Source: Combretum micranthum (taxonomy: Eukaryota > Streptophyta > Magnoliopsida > Myrtales > Combretaceae). From it: a stretch of 64,000 bases of DNA. Below are positions 22,851 to 35,222 of the stretch, piece after piece. The first letter of the stretch is position 1; every line of letters begins with the position of its first letter. Under the pieces are notes generated by a model. That model had not been told where the DNA came from, did not search any database, and saw only the letters and a list, made by a program, of their open reading frames with translations. Where the stretch lies: contig JAMXBD010000638.1 in assembly GCA_024138025.1 (NCBI GenBank), positions 124,001 to 188,000 of the forward strand, read 5' to 3'. The position numbers were made by a program, and so were the translations under genes.

Positions 22851-24644
22851 AGGAGTCGTTGACTCATGTTATAGAATATTATATTTTATTGCCTAAAAAT
22901 TATTATTTTTAATTATTTGATAATCGCAGGTTTTCTAGTGCTACTTTGGGGTTTTAAATAATTATAAATAATTAAAAAACCATTGTATCATTATTTAACG
23001 ATTATAGAATTTGTTTTCTAATCATTGAACTTATAGAAAAAGGATCTTTAATTTTTAAAGTAATGATCAATTTATCATCATCATTGATTGTCTAAGGTTA
23101 CTGATTGCGTTGTGAAATTTTATTGGTATGTATTCTAATTTTTCTAATTATAACTAAATAATTTTAAATTATGAAAAATTAGAAGTGACTTTTGTGACTT
23201 TATTAAAGTTTTCAAAATTATATTATATTTTTTGTCATTACCATATTTAGGTTATATAAAAATTAGGAAATTACACCTACGAACTAAGCTAAGTAAAAAT
23301 GATAAGCGTATAATAATATTAGGTCCAAAGATCAATCATGGCACTTTGATAGGATGGAACCAATGACACTTAAATATGATATTCCTCAAAAGTGAATGGT
23401 GTCCAATCAGACATTAATTCAGGCTTTCCAATGTATATCTATAATCGAACCCACTTTCCCTAGCCGGTCACTACAACCTAGATTACTCCGTGTAACAATT
23501 TCGTGGCTATGTCTCTTCTAGCACTTATTCAATCATAGACTCATAGATCTTTTTAAGAGTAACGTAATATAACAAATCCTACTCGACGATTAACTATACT
23601 AAATGCATACATAATATATTAATTTCATCGGATTTTTTAAAGAAAAAATAAAAAAAAAGACTAATTCCACTGGAAACACATGATACACCAACAATTTGGA
23701 ATTGAACTCTAAAAATCATAATGGAGTATATATTATATGCACACACAGTTATTTGACTTCCTGTCCTGTCATTAAAGATGGATTAATCCCACGATTTACA
23801 TTTAAGGTTTTTTTTTAATTGTTAGTTTGTTATCGGTATCAGTTCAGTATCGGTTCAGTATTAGTTCAGATTGATCAGTTTATGAGTAAAACTGTTAGTT
23901 TTTCATCGGAATCATATCAAAATCAGTTCAATATTAGTTCAGTATTTATTTGACATAAAACGATACCAAAACAACGAACTCAAGTCTTCATTTTATGGGC
24001 GGTTTTAGGAGTAGAATGCATTTTCCCAAAACTTGGTTCTTTATGAAGGCATCTATTCTTTATAAATGGCTTAGAGGTCGAATCGCAATTATCCATATTT
24101 TCTAAGTTAATTTCCTCTATTTAAATTCAATTCAATGCTTATTGAAGTAATATTGGGCCAATTATAAAAGATCTTACGGTTTAATGGTGAATGTATTGGG
24201 TTTATTTACCCAACACTCATTGACTAAACCCTGATCTGATTACAAGTGTAAGATGCAAATCCTTTCTTTGTTGAGTGGGATTATTGGCTAAGGTGGAGTG
24301 AAGTGTTCCATACATTAAAAAAGCAAGGTATGTGATAAGGAAGGATAAAGCAAAAGCAAGAGATTGTGCCTTTCGACGTGGACACCAACAAAATAATGGG
24401 GTAGTAGGCAATAGTAATAGCATTTTGCATTGCATATGCCAAAAATGACACTAAGTTCCAATCCTACTCAGCCCCATTCCCAGTTTCCTCCACGCATCCG
24501 ACAGCATCACATCACATACGTGGACCATTCTGGCGTTTAATTATTAATTTGCACCTTAATGGAATAGTAGTATTATTTGAGAAGTCTAAGGCTGTACAAC
24601 ATCCATCTTTAACAATATATTTTATGGAAAATTGGGTTACGGAG
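22851..24644. other. AT-rich intergenic DNA
   Basis: No supported gene. A piece at 23820-23990 has recurring gttcagtatc/cggttcagtattagttcag words that could be a decayed DNA-transposon fragment. The stretch 24210-24530 has higher complexity with a short minus-strand open frame (24217-24435) but no recognised domain. Confidence 0.5.
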
Positions 24645-25212
24645 TATTTAAAGTGTTTGTACTTTTGATTTTTAATAATTTAGTAGTCAAACTTTTAATT
24701 TTAGTGATTTAATAATTTTTTTAAATTTAATTTTAATTTAGTACCTCTTGACGAAAAAATTAACGTTGTTATATTTATTTATATTTTGGTTTCAATACTT
24801 TCGTTTTAATTATACTTTTTGTTGTCTACAATTTAATTTTGATGCATTTTGTTGTTTATTCATTAATTAATTTATTAAAAATTAATATTTAACTTTTCTT
24901 AAGTGATATTAATTTAAATTTTAGAAGAAAGTTATGTATTAAATCATTGAAAATTAATTTTAAAACTTTAATTGATATATTATTTTAGAAATAACAAGAA
25001 AATTGTTTATATGATGATTTTGATTGTAAATAAGTTTTTGTTTGGAATCTTCGATTTTGATAAAATCTTATATCATTAAAAAGCTCTTAGCATCAATTTT
25101 AGTTAAAAATAAGACCGTACTACATGTTCCAAGATAACATAGATTAGGTAAAATTTGAAAATAGTTATAATTTGTAATTTATGTCTCATTTGTTTTATAA
25201 CATGAAATTTTA
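24645..25212 (+). repeat. Left long terminal inverted repeat of a DNA-transposon-like unit
   Basis: Aligns by eye in reverse complement with 39022-39800 over its whole length. Outer words are aaagtgtttgtacttttgat here and aaaatataaacactttt there. Shared middle words include cgaaaaaattaacg and ttcattaattaatttatt, and inner words acatgttccaagataacat and ttttataacatgaaattt. Identity is perhaps 75-80 per cent. Long AT-rich inverted repeats of this kind are typical of Mutator-like or fold-back elements. No transposase was found between them. Confidence 0.65.
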
Positions 25213-25262
25213 AACTTGTTAAACAATACATCTCTATATACTATAACATTTATCTAAATTTT

Positions 25263-25414
25263 CTTTTGTAGTATTCCTAAAAAACCTTGTGAGATTGTTC
25301 AAAAAGCCCTCCCTCGATCTAGACACATGAGCAAGTCAATATAAGTCATTCAATGCAAAGGTCTATGAAGGACATTTTGAACAATTTCATAAGGGTTTTT
25401 TTAAGACATTACAA
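25263..25414. repeat. Short hairpin (MITE-like), arms about 47 bp
   Basis: ttttgtagtattcctaaa... at 25265 pairs with ...ttaagacattacaaaa at 25400-25416. The arms share the words aaaaacc, gattgttcaaaa and gccct/gtcct, with about 55 bases of loop. It could be a tiny MITE or a small-RNA precursor. Confidence 0.6.
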
Positions 25415-25489
25415 AAAAAAAGAGCTAAAGAAAAATAGAATATATAGATGTATCATTTCAACAAATTAGAAATTTTTTTATCAATAACA

Positions 25490-25556
25490 TTGTAGCCTAG
25501 TAGTATATCTCTAGTCTCTCGAGTGAGAGGTCACAAGTTCGAATCTCTTCAGCCCT
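25490..25556 (+). mobile_element. tRNA-derived SINE, 5' part
   Basis: tagcctagtag at 25493-25503 matches the pol III A-box consensus TRGYNNARNNG, and gttcgaatc at 25537-25545 matches the B-box consensus GWTCRANNC, 33 bases apart. The sequence stops at 25556 where the Gypsy LTR begins. Its likely continuation with a poly(A) tail is at 38992-39022. It is too short and poorly paired for a tRNA gene. Confidence 0.65.
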
Positions 25557-28450
25557 TGTAAGGACCCGTTATCACCCCTTTAATTAAGATAGGCGAAAGA
25601 GTTTCAAACCACATATAACTTGTAGGATTATATATAAGTTTGTCTAGAAGAAGTGTTTGAGGAATTGTTTGTCTAATTCCAAATAATTAAAATAACAAAA
25701 ACCATAGTTTTTCAAAATTTTAACAAAACATACTAGACCATTAACATATTTCATAAAGAAATAAACTCAAGCCATACATAGCTAAGTACATATATATATA
25801 TATATATACATTACAACCAAAGGCTTCTTACAAGCCTTAACAAAATTATACATATAATCCAACTAGTGCTTTAAATACAACCACAAGGCTATCTATCTAC
25901 AAAATTTGGATTCCATCAAGTCTAAGGTCATCTCTAGTCCTCTAATCATTAAGAAAATCCTCGAAATTGGTTCCATACCCCATACTCATGTAAAACTCAT
26001 CGGATTCATCACTTGAAATGGTTAAAATATGAGCTAAAGGCCTAGTACGCAAGGAATGAATACAAATGCAAAGTGATTCACACATGCTTAAGCTAAATAC
26101 AAAATGCAAAAATCAATAATTTATTATTCAATCTTTAGTTAGTCACACTTCATGGGAGTATTCAAACTCCGGACATCAATGATCTAATATCACGTCCGCC
26201 TCCTTGAGTGGTCACTACTGTTCATACAGACTAGGCAGCCCTACCTTCTGACGTAGCCTGTAATACTAGGGGATCCTGAGTAACGCATCACGACGCTCAG
26301 AAGGTTGATATAAGTAACTCGGATACTCATGCCATCCTAGATAAATTTATCCATAACGATTAAGTAATCTCAATTAGGGTTTCTAGCCATTTCTCGACTT
26401 CACTTAACTCGATCTATAATATCACTTAATTCAAGTTTTCCCATAAAACATTGAATTAAATTATATTACATCCTTTCAAGAATAAGCAAATGTTATACCG
26501 ATACAAATTCTCTATCGATTACCCGCTAAACCACTTATAAAAGTCATATTAAAATGTCAGGGTGGTCTAAGCACCTAAAACTACCATGTCCCCAATTTGA
26601 GCAGGGTTACCGCTCTACGAACTAGATTCAACAGTACAAAAGACACTCAGAAATCAATTATTAAATTTCTTAATTTAGAGTAACTTTGAATGATGCTTAT
26701 CCTAGCAAAGAAACAAGTAAGTTACCGCGTACTTGTAATAGCTAGGGAACTAATGGGGTTGGCCAAGCGAGAATCTATCATTGTACAAGATAATATCGAA
26801 TTTCTCATTTAGTTCAAGCACTAATTAACTAGTTTCAAATATAACTAATCAAAGAAATTCAAATAAATTATTACAAAGTCATAACAGAGCATTTAACCAT
26901 CATATTATATCATACAATATACAAAAAATATTAAATTGATCATATATCAAGCTTTAGGAAATATTGAAGAAAGTTTTTGAAAATGAAAATTGTAGAGGAC
27001 ATGCCGGCCTTCAACGCTGGCGGCGTTGAACCGGTGCATAATGCACTAAAACTCAACCCTTGCCAATACTGCCAGCGTTTAAGGATACGCCAGTAGCCTT
27101 TAGTCTACACTGGCGGCGTTGAGCCAGTATAGACAACAACTCCAAATTTCCAATAATTTCCGAGAGTTCCATGGGGTTGGTTCACACCCGTGGATACCCC
27201 CAATACCGGCAGCGTATCCATGTACGCCGATAGTGGGGGATTCTAAGCCGGCAGCTTTAAGCCCTGCGTTAAAGATTTTGATTCTGTTCACATTCCACAC
27301 CGTCTTTAAGCCGGCGGCATTGGAACCCTAATAGCCGGCATACAATTTGAAACATCAACGCTGGCCAATTTTCCTTACGAAAGCCGGCAACGTTTCAAGC
27401 GGCTTTAAAAAAATAAGTTCTGATCACCTTCAACACCGCCTTTACACTGGCAGCTCTACGCTGGCGGCGTTGAAGTACCAGATGCCGGCGTACGCTAAAA
27501 AACAGGCCTATTCAAAAATGTTTTACTTCCCCTGTTTTCTTTACAATATCAACTCTTTTAAAAAATTCTTCAAACTTATTCTAAGCTTCTCAAAACTAGT
27601 TATATGTTCTAAACACCATCAAAACAACACAAACCACACTTCTAATCATCAAACACCCAACTACAATATTCAAATACCAAATACACTTCAACTACTCAAT
27701 TTAGTTCCACTACTCATCAACACTCCTTACAACTTCCTTAACACTTAACTAAGCTCGCACAATAACAAAGCACAACCTAACATAAATCAATCAACTCAAA
27801 TAGCATTTACTCATCATACCATAAATTTTACATTCAAAATACAAGAAAGGAAATAAAACAAAAAGATTATGTTTGCATCAGCTTACATGAATAGACTTTG
27901 GTTTGGAGTGATTTTTTGAATCCAAAGGCTTGTTGTTGATTTTGATTTAAGGCTTATGGTTTAGAGATAGAAGGAAGAAAGAAAAAAAGAAACAAGAGAA
28001 ATTCGTATGAAAAAATAGGACTGCCAAAAGAGTCCCTAATTAATCAAATTTGAGGTCTATAATTATCCAAAGTTTGACTTTAGGAGTATGTTTGACTTAG
28101 GTTTAATTTGGCTTAATTTGGAATGCATTTGAGATTAATTTGGGCTTAAAAATTAGGCTCAAACTTTGTAAAATTCTGTCAACAATTTTCTTAGAAAATT
28201 CAAAGGTTGTTTTGACTAATTCTAAGCATAGCACATACATATTAATTTACAAAAGACACAAACATTCATTACACTATTCACATATTAATATACATAAAAC
28301 AATAATATTAATTTCATTTGATATACACACATACAAAATGACAACACATGCACTAATTATAGTGTTCATGCACATATATCTCATTTCAAAATCATGTATA
28401 ATTTCAATAACACATTTAAAATATAAATTAGGAAATTCATGGCTATTTCA
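25557..28450 (-). mobile_element. 3' LTR of the Gypsy chromovirus
   Basis: On + it starts tgtaaggacccgttatc and ends catggctatttca, directly followed by the polypurine tract on the minus strand. It is collinear with 36895-38991 over almost its whole length. It contains a TA run (about 25791-25808), a block shared by three LTRs in the window (gggagtattcaaactccgga, about 26155), and a GC-rich island of near-palindromic words (27000-27490). It retains about 0.7-0.8 kb (roughly 27630-28340) that the other LTR has lost. Open frames inside are not genes. Confidence 0.85.
27000..27490. repeat. GC-rich island of near-palindromic ccggcg words (3' LTR)
   Basis: In an AT-rich LTR, about ten variants of gccggcggcgttgaa or ttcaacgccggc recur at irregular 25-60-base intervals (for example ttcaacgctggcggcgttgaa at 27010). 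The same island recurs in the LTR at 36895-38991 and, weaker, at 62650-63000. Confidence 0.8.
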
Positions 28451-28464
28451 TTCTCCCCTCCTTC
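28451..28464 (-). promoter_or_regulatory. Polypurine tract of the Gypsy element
   Basis: ttctcccctccttc on +, so gaaggaggggagaa on the coding strand, immediately inside the 3' LTR. It would prime plus-strand DNA synthesis. Confidence 0.75.
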
Positions 28465-28469
28465 AAAAA

Positions 28470-29118
28470 GTTCCGTCCTCGAAACTGAGCTTACTTTAAT
28501 CACTACTCAAATAATTCGGGATAGTTCTGCCTCATTTCATCCTCGGGCTCTCACGTTGCCTCTCTTTCGGTTTGTCCAGTCCACAAGGCCTTCACAAAAG
28601 GAATTACTTTCCTCCTCAACACTTTATCAATCCTATGTAAAATCTTGATTGGCTTTTCAACTGTACTCAAATTCGGTTGAACCTCTGGTTGATGTGTAGA
28701 ATGATGGCTTCGGGATCTGATACACATTTTTGGAGTTGTGATACATGGAATATATCATGCACTTCCGACAAATTCGAGGGTAGAGCCAATCGACAGCTAA
28801 TGGACCAATTCTCTATAAAATCTCATATGGACCAATGTATCTTGGATTCAACTTGCCTTTAACCCCAAATCTAATTACTCCTTTTGTTGGAGAAATTTTA
28901 GGAAACACATGGTCGCCAACTTCTAACTCTAATGGTCTCCTTCTTGTGTCAGCATAGCTTTTATACCGATCTTGAGCTATTTTCATCCTTTGTTTTATCA
29001 CTTGAATCTTATCTACTGCTTGTTGTATCAATTCAAGACCCAAAATAACTCTTTCACCAACTTCATCCTAATATAGTGGAGATCTGCACTTCCTACCATA
29101 AAGAGCTTCATAAGGCAC
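28470..29118 (-). pseudogene. Gypsy integrase C-terminal part and chromodomain remnant
   Basis: Minus-strand remnant of the end of pol. The frame 29043-28813 reads integrase C-terminal sequence (QDRYKSYADTRRRPLELEVGD, then FGVKGKLNPRYIGPYEIL). A stop and frame change follow. The next segment reads RLALPSNLSEVHDIFHVSQL and then a chromodomain-like end (KVLRRKVIPFVKALW, DEMRQNYPELFE), where the usual Trp of the EATWE-type motif is replaced by a stop. Chromodomains tether chromovirus integrases to marked chromatin; this one cannot be made. It is separated from the rest of the integrase by the solo LTR at 29119-32512. The domain order and chromodomain suggest the Tekay/Del group, which is an inference. 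Confidence 0.8.
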
Positions 29119-32100
29119 TGTAAACCCCGGTAATTCTCAGTAGCTAGGAAACCCCAGGGGTCGAAACGAAACCCTAACCTGATCAGATTGAGTCTAGTAA
29201 ATGGAGCCTAGGAACCCTAAATCCGGCTTTCCTTCGGTTTCATAGTAAAATAATATTTTGGAGTGAATGAATTTGAATTGTTGTTCCAAAGTACATTTCA
29301 AACCTTTGAAAGTTTTAAATTCGGGAATTTTTCAATTCCGGGCCTTCCCGAGCCCAATTACGGAAAAGCGTGCCCCGGCCACGGATTCAGAAAAATATTC
29401 CGGAATATTCATTAGAACCGTAATTTTATAAGGATTCCAAAAATATCAATTTCATAATTTTCCGAGCTATAAAAATTACAGTTATAGCTTTTCCGTGTTT
29501 TCGGAACAACCGTAAAGTAGATGTCTTGTCTACTATTCACAAGTACAACCTACACTACACACTACCCATACCCTATTCTTACATCCTTACAACTACTCAT
29601 TTCAATTTTCTTTTCCAAGAAAATTTGTCTCTTAAATAATTATTACATTTATTACAATTTCATTTACTAAATTACAAAAAAAGTCAAATTTTAAACACAC
29701 CACACTCCATGCTTGAAGTGGCCGGCGCCCCTCCCTCTTGCTCCCCCTCTCAATTGAGTTAATTTCACTTCTTTTATTTAACTAAAACCTAATTCCTTTA
29801 GTATATATACTTATTTTTCTCTCTCTCTCTTCATTTCTTCTCTTTTCAAAATTGAAAAAGGAGAAAACCTCTCTTCCTTCCCTTCCCATTTGTGCCGAGC
29901 ACCCCCCTCCCTCTCCCTCTTGCACTTTCAACTCAAAGCTCCTTCATTTCTACCTTAGATCCTCCTTGGTATGTTGATTCAAGCCTTGTTTTTCCTAGTT
30001 CTTGTCATGGCAAGACTATATCTTGTGTATTTCCTCATTAAAACCCCATGATGCTCATGCTAGGGACATGGAAATGCATGAACAAGAATGTCAAGCCATC
30101 ACAAGACATGGATCTAGTGTTTAGATGTGTTTTGTTAAGATTTCATAATGTTCATGCATGTAAAGTAGTGATCTTGTATTTATATTGTTGTTCATGCCAT
30201 GAGATCCATGTTATATACATCATATGTAGTAGATCTAAGGTTTAGACATTCACCACTTTATGTACATGCATGATCATAGGTTCATTTTTGTTTATGTGCT
30301 TGTTGATCATATAAATGAGTCTTGTTCATGTATAGAGATGTTAGATAGTATATCTCCACATATAGATGGCAAGAACATTGAAAAAGGAAGGACTTTGTTA
30401 GATATGGAAAGTTGAAAATTCGGATGAAATGGAAACCCTACCTAAAGACCTCCAAAATCAATTTTAAACTTACATTTCATAAGAAAAATGAAGGGTATGT
30501 GTAATAGACATGTTGAAGGAATTATTTTCATGAGTTTAGATGAGTTAGGCATAATAAAAATAAGAAAAACAAGAGGTGAAGTTAGAATGAAAAGTGTTGA
30601 CTTTAATTGTGTAGTCAAATTCGTAACTTTGTGTAATGCCTAAATAAACACTTAGTATTTAAGTCTAAAATGAATGTTTTATAAGCTAAATGAAGTCCTT
30701 AGATAATGTATACATTGAAGCCCCAATTTTTAATGCATTAGACTAGATTTCCCTTAAGAAAAATGTAAGAAAAGAAAATTTGGAAAATTCGGATTTTTAC
30801 AAATAGCTTATTGAAAACATGTTTACCAAATGAAAAATGTGAATTTTTGTGCATGAATGGAGGCCATGACTATTATAGACTTTGAGAACCTATTTTTAGT
30901 TAAATAATAAGTAGATTACAAGATTAAAAACCAAAGAAACCCTAAGGAGTATAATGTGGGAAAATAACTTCTTAGAATTAGCCTTTATGAAACTTTCCCC
31001 AACACTTAGGAGTTCCTAAAAGTTTATTACTACAAAAATCATCATGACCATGCACAAGTTGAGTCCATTACATGGCATACACATTAGTAGTTCATTCCCA
31101 TATCATTCATGCATGAATCATCATTTAGGAATACTTTTTATCAAAGACAAAGCAAATTTTCGAGATTGGGTCAATTGCGGGACAGAACTGATCCCACTGT
31201 TCCGTGACCCTATTATTTTCAAAACTTGGATTTAATACTTGAATTAGATAGATCTTTCGAAGTAGATGAAGATCGATATAAAGTTTGCGAAATTCCGAGT
31301 TAAAATGACCAAGTTATGGCCGTTTTAAGTCGGAACTTCCAAAAGTAGCGAGAAATCCGAATTCAACTAGTCTAGATGTATAGTTTGATTTAATTACATA
31401 GTGAGAATCTCATAGGGATTATTCTTGTTTGGTAGGTGATTCCGAGCAGGACGACACTCTACCTCCCGATTATTATTATTAAGAAGTTTGGTGTCCCATG
31501 GCCGAGTGAGTTTACTTCCACTCTCAATTAATGCTTGTGAATGTAATGTAGTGGCACTAGTGATGTAGGCAAAGATAAAAGGAATTGTACAAGCATGATG
31601 GGGTATGTGGGAATTATTTATGTTGTTGATTGTTGATATGTGAAATGGAGCTTAAGGTATATCGAAACCGGGTGTTAAGATATTGACTGTTTTACTAGAA
31701 TCTTATGATGAATGTCTGCAATACTTGTTGGTCACTTAAAAGAATTGAATTAATAACTATTCGACTCCGACTATAAATTGAGTTCATTCATGTCACAATG
31801 GGGTTGGAGCATTTGCATTGGTTGGTTTTTCGTGACCCATAAAACGAATGTGAGGTTAATCGTGATCCATAAAACGAGCTTTTAATCAGTTGACCGTGAG
31901 CTTAAACGGCGTCGTACCGCAGGATTCGTTAATCTGCTAACCCGGGATGGAGGGCGCAAGTCCATCCACATATGATTTCCGGTTGGTCATATGTTTGTTG
32001 ATCACATTTGTATGGTGCATACACTTGCTTGAATAATCACTTGCTTGAATGATTGTATTTAATTGTGTTATGGAAGTATTACTCACTAAGCTAGTTAGCT

Positions 32101-32512
32101 TACGCCCCTATAGTTTTATCTTTTGCAGCATGAGTTTATATGGCTTAGGCCAAGACAAGCCACAGCGCAGGTACCGGAGATAGGAGTTTCCTATAGAAGT
32201 TTGATTCATCTCTTTTTGTATAGACTTCCATTGGAAACTAAGGACTCTGGATGACTGTAATAGACTGTTATTCTTTTGCGGGGGAATGCCCCTTAGATTT
32301 TGTAAACTTAAGCATTATGCGTTTTGATTTATTATCTATGGCTAATGCATGCCTCATTAAACTGTTTAACTCCATTTGTTGAAGTATTCTATTGTCGTAA
32401 AGGAACGCTTTATATCTACTTAAGACTTCCGAAGGCCCCGGGTAGGGAACTCGAGAGTCTTACTTAGCATGTGGCGGGCTGTTACATTTAGGATACCCTA
32501 CGGGGCGTGACA
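29119..32512 (+). mobile_element. Solo LTR inserted in the Gypsy integrase
   Basis: 3,394 bp with TG...CA ends (tgtaaaccccggtaattc ... cggggcgtgaca), flanked by a perfect 5-bp duplication ggcac (29114-29118 and 32513-32517). The termini are imperfect inverted repeats (tgtaaaccccgg against tgtcacgccccg). The outside sequences join in the same integrase gene, which proves insertion. No internal region or second LTR is present, so it arose by LTR-LTR recombination. It includes a TATA-like element at 29799 and a CT-rich leader. The frames at 30048-30245 and 31044-31235 are not considered genes. Its length is large for a plant LTR but known in Tat/Athila/Ogre-type Gypsy elements. Confidence 0.85.
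29799..29812 (+). promoter_or_regulatory. TATA-like element in the solo LTR
   Basis: gtatatatacttat, followed within 20 bases by a (CT)n stretch, matches a plant TATA box with a pyrimidine-rich start region. It is the only part of this LTR that looks like a core promoter. Confidence 0.45.
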
Positions 32513-33234
32513 GGCACCATTTAAATCGTTGCTTGGAAGCTATTGTTGTAGCCAAATTTAACAAGTGGCAAATAAGTGTCCCACCTATTACCAAAATCTA
32601 AGACACATGCTCTAAGCATATCTTCCACTATTTGAATTGTTCTCTCTGATTGCCCATTTGTCTGTGGATGAAATGCAGTGCTAAACTAAAGCTGAGTACC
32701 TAAAGCAGTATGTAAACTTTTCCAAAACCGGCTGACAAAGCGAGAATCTCGATCAGAAGTAATCGTCTTTGGAATCCCGTGTACTCTCACTATCTCTTTA
32801 ATATAGATATGCGCCATCTTCTCTAAGAAATCTTCAACCTTCAAAAGTATAAAATGAGCCAATTTTGTTAATCTGTCCACGCTCACCCAAATAACATCAT
32901 ATTTGGTGATATTCCTAGGTAAGGTCGATATAAAATCCATAGTGATATCGTCCCATTTCCATTCGGGTATATATAAAGGTTGAAGTTCTCTTCCAGGTCC
33001 TTGGTGCTCGATTTTTATTTGTTGACAAGCCAAGCACTTAGAAACATATTGAGCAATATCTTTCTTCAAACCTTTCCACCATAAATTTTTTTTCAAATCT
33101 CTATACATTTTGGTGGTTCCCGGGTGGATCGAATATGAAGATGAATGAGCTTCCTTCATGATTTCTTCTCTCAACCCATATGGTACAAAAAGTCGATTCC
33201 CATATCTAACAACTTCATCCCCATCGATTCTCAA
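32513..33234 (-). pseudogene. Gypsy integrase, N-terminal and catalytic part
   Basis: The minus-strand frame 33234-32686 starts with the zinc-binding HHCC region ([11 protein letters not shown] ... CLACQQIK). It then enters the catalytic core with the first Asp in [13 protein letters not shown] and the second in TSDRDSRF. After a frame break, 32685-32518 reads on with FHPQTNGQSERT, which holds the catalytic Glu. The insertion of the solo LTR at 32513 stops the gene there; the C-terminal part continues below 29118. Integrase joins element DNA to the host chromosome. The gene is disrupted by frameshifts and insertion, so it is inactive. Confidence 0.88.
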
Positions 33235-34640
33235 TTCTTTTCTTTCCCTTCACTCATAGTAATCTTCATTCTGTTAACTTCATCGTCTTCCTTTTGGGCT
33301 TGTTTAATCTTTTCCAAAATTGTCAGCTGTAAGGATAATTGAGCCAATATCACATTAACTTGCTCCAATGTAACTTCAAGTTCTAACTTCATGAAGTCCA
33401 TCTGAATCTCTCTCTGATTAGAAATCAAAGTTGCATCATTCACTTGCTTCTTCCTACTGAGTGTATCTACTACCACATTAACTTTACCAAGATGGTAAAG
33501 AATTTCCACATCGTAATATTTAATTAACTCAAGCCATATTCTTTGCCTCATATTAAGCTTTTTCTCTGTGAATATGTATTTTAAGCTTTTGTGGTACGTG
33601 TAAATCTTACACTTCTCTCCAAACAGATAGTGTCTCCAAAGTTTCAGTGCAAGATTTACTGCTAGCAACTCAAGATCATGCACTGGATAATTCTTCTCAT
33701 GGGGTTTTAGTTGCCTTGATGCATAAGCTATAACTTTTCCATCTTGCATGAGAACACAACCGAGTCCTTGGATAGACGCGTCACTAAAGACCACGAATTC
33801 CTTTCCACTAACAGGTAGTGCCAGGATAGGTGCAGATACCAATCTTTCTTTCAACTCTTCAAAACGCCTCTCACACTTGTCATACCACACATACTTAATA
33901 TTTTTTCTTGTTAATCTTGTTAATGGGGACGCAATTTTTGAAAATCCCTCTACGAACCTTCGATAGTGTCCCGTCAATCCATGAAGACTTCTAATCTCAC
34001 TCACATTAGTAGGTCTTGTCCATCCCAAAATAGCTTCGATCTTCATTGGATCAACTGAAATACCTTCCTTTGAAATAATATGCCCGAGAAAGGATATTTT
34101 TTCCAACCAAAACTGACACTTGTTAAATTTCGCATAGAGTTTCTTCTCTCGAAGTCTTTGTAACACAAGTCTTAAATGCTCTTGATGCTCCTCCTTGCTT
34201 TGGGAATAAATCAGAATATCATCAATGAATACTATAACAAATGAATCCAAATAATCCTTGAAGACTATTCATCAAATCCATGAATGCGGCTAGAGCATTG
34301 GTTAACCCGAAAGGCATCACCAAAAACTCGAAGTGCCCATACCGAGTTCTGAAGGCCGTCTTCTGAATATCTTGAGATTTGATCTTAAGTTAATAATATC
34401 TGATCTCAAGTTGATCTTAGAAAACACTGTGGCTTCCTTCAACTGATCAAACAGATCATCAATCCTGAGCAAAGGGTATTTATTCTTAATAGTAACTCGA
34501 TTCAATTCCCTATAATCAATGCACATGCGCAAACTCTCATCTTTCTTCCTTACAAATAATACAAGAGACCCCATGGTGATATACTTGGTCTAATGAAACC
34601 CAAATCTTGCAATTCCTGTAACTGCAGCTTTAACGCTTTC
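33231..34640 (-). pseudogene. Gypsy reverse transcriptase and RNase H
   Basis: 34574-34317 carries the early reverse transcriptase motifs ([19 protein letters not shown]). The frame then breaks near 34300 and resumes at 34250 with the catalytic FIDDILIYS motif, the thumb and connection ([10 protein letters not shown]), and a Gypsy-type RNase H ([37 protein letters not shown]) ending about 33450. The product would copy element RNA into DNA and remove the RNA strand. Order RT-RNase H-integrase in the coding direction identifies Gypsy rather than Copia. At least one frameshift and a missing stretch around the first Asp make it non-functional. Confidence 0.9.
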
Positions 34641-35222
34641 AACTTTACAGGAACCATTCTATACGGAGCCTTGGAGATAGTATTGTTCTAGGTAATACTT
34701 CAATTCCAAACTCCATTTCCTTATCTGGTGGTAGTCCAGGTAACTTCTCTGGAAATACATCCACAAACTCATTCACAATTGGCACCATTTTGATATCCAC
34801 TTCTTCAATATTTGTAGCTGCCACAACTGGTTTTTCCCACAACTCCATAGATTTCATATTCTTAGGCCTTAGCCTCTCCAACCTATATGTGAATCTCCCC
34901 TCATTCAAGTCAAAACTTAACTTTGCCTTACTACAATCAATCGTGACCTTATAATGATTTAGCCAATTCATTCCCAAGATCACATCAAAATCAGATAAAA
35001 GCAATACTATCATATCAATAGGCATATTCACATTTGAAATCATAACATTAATATTTTTACACACACAGGATACCTATTTTCAATTACCGATGGAGTAGTC
35101 ACACATATAATACGATCAATCAATGTTTCAAAGACAAGCTTACAATCATTCATATAATTTTCAAAATTACAAGCATGAGTTGCTCCAGTATCAATCAACA
35201 TATGCATCCCTATAAGCAACAC
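34641..35222 (-). pseudogene. Gypsy aspartic protease and linker to RT
   Basis: The frame 35222-35040 contains HMLIDTGATHA, the aspartic protease D-T-G active site. A frame change at about 35040-35060 leads to VILGMNWLNHYKVTIDCSKA (35064 onward), the protease flap-distal and ILGxDWL-like region, then the linker FPEKLPGLPPDKEMEFGIEV that precedes the reverse transcriptase in Gypsy polyproteins. It would have matured gag-pol. It is split over two frames. Confidence 0.85.
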
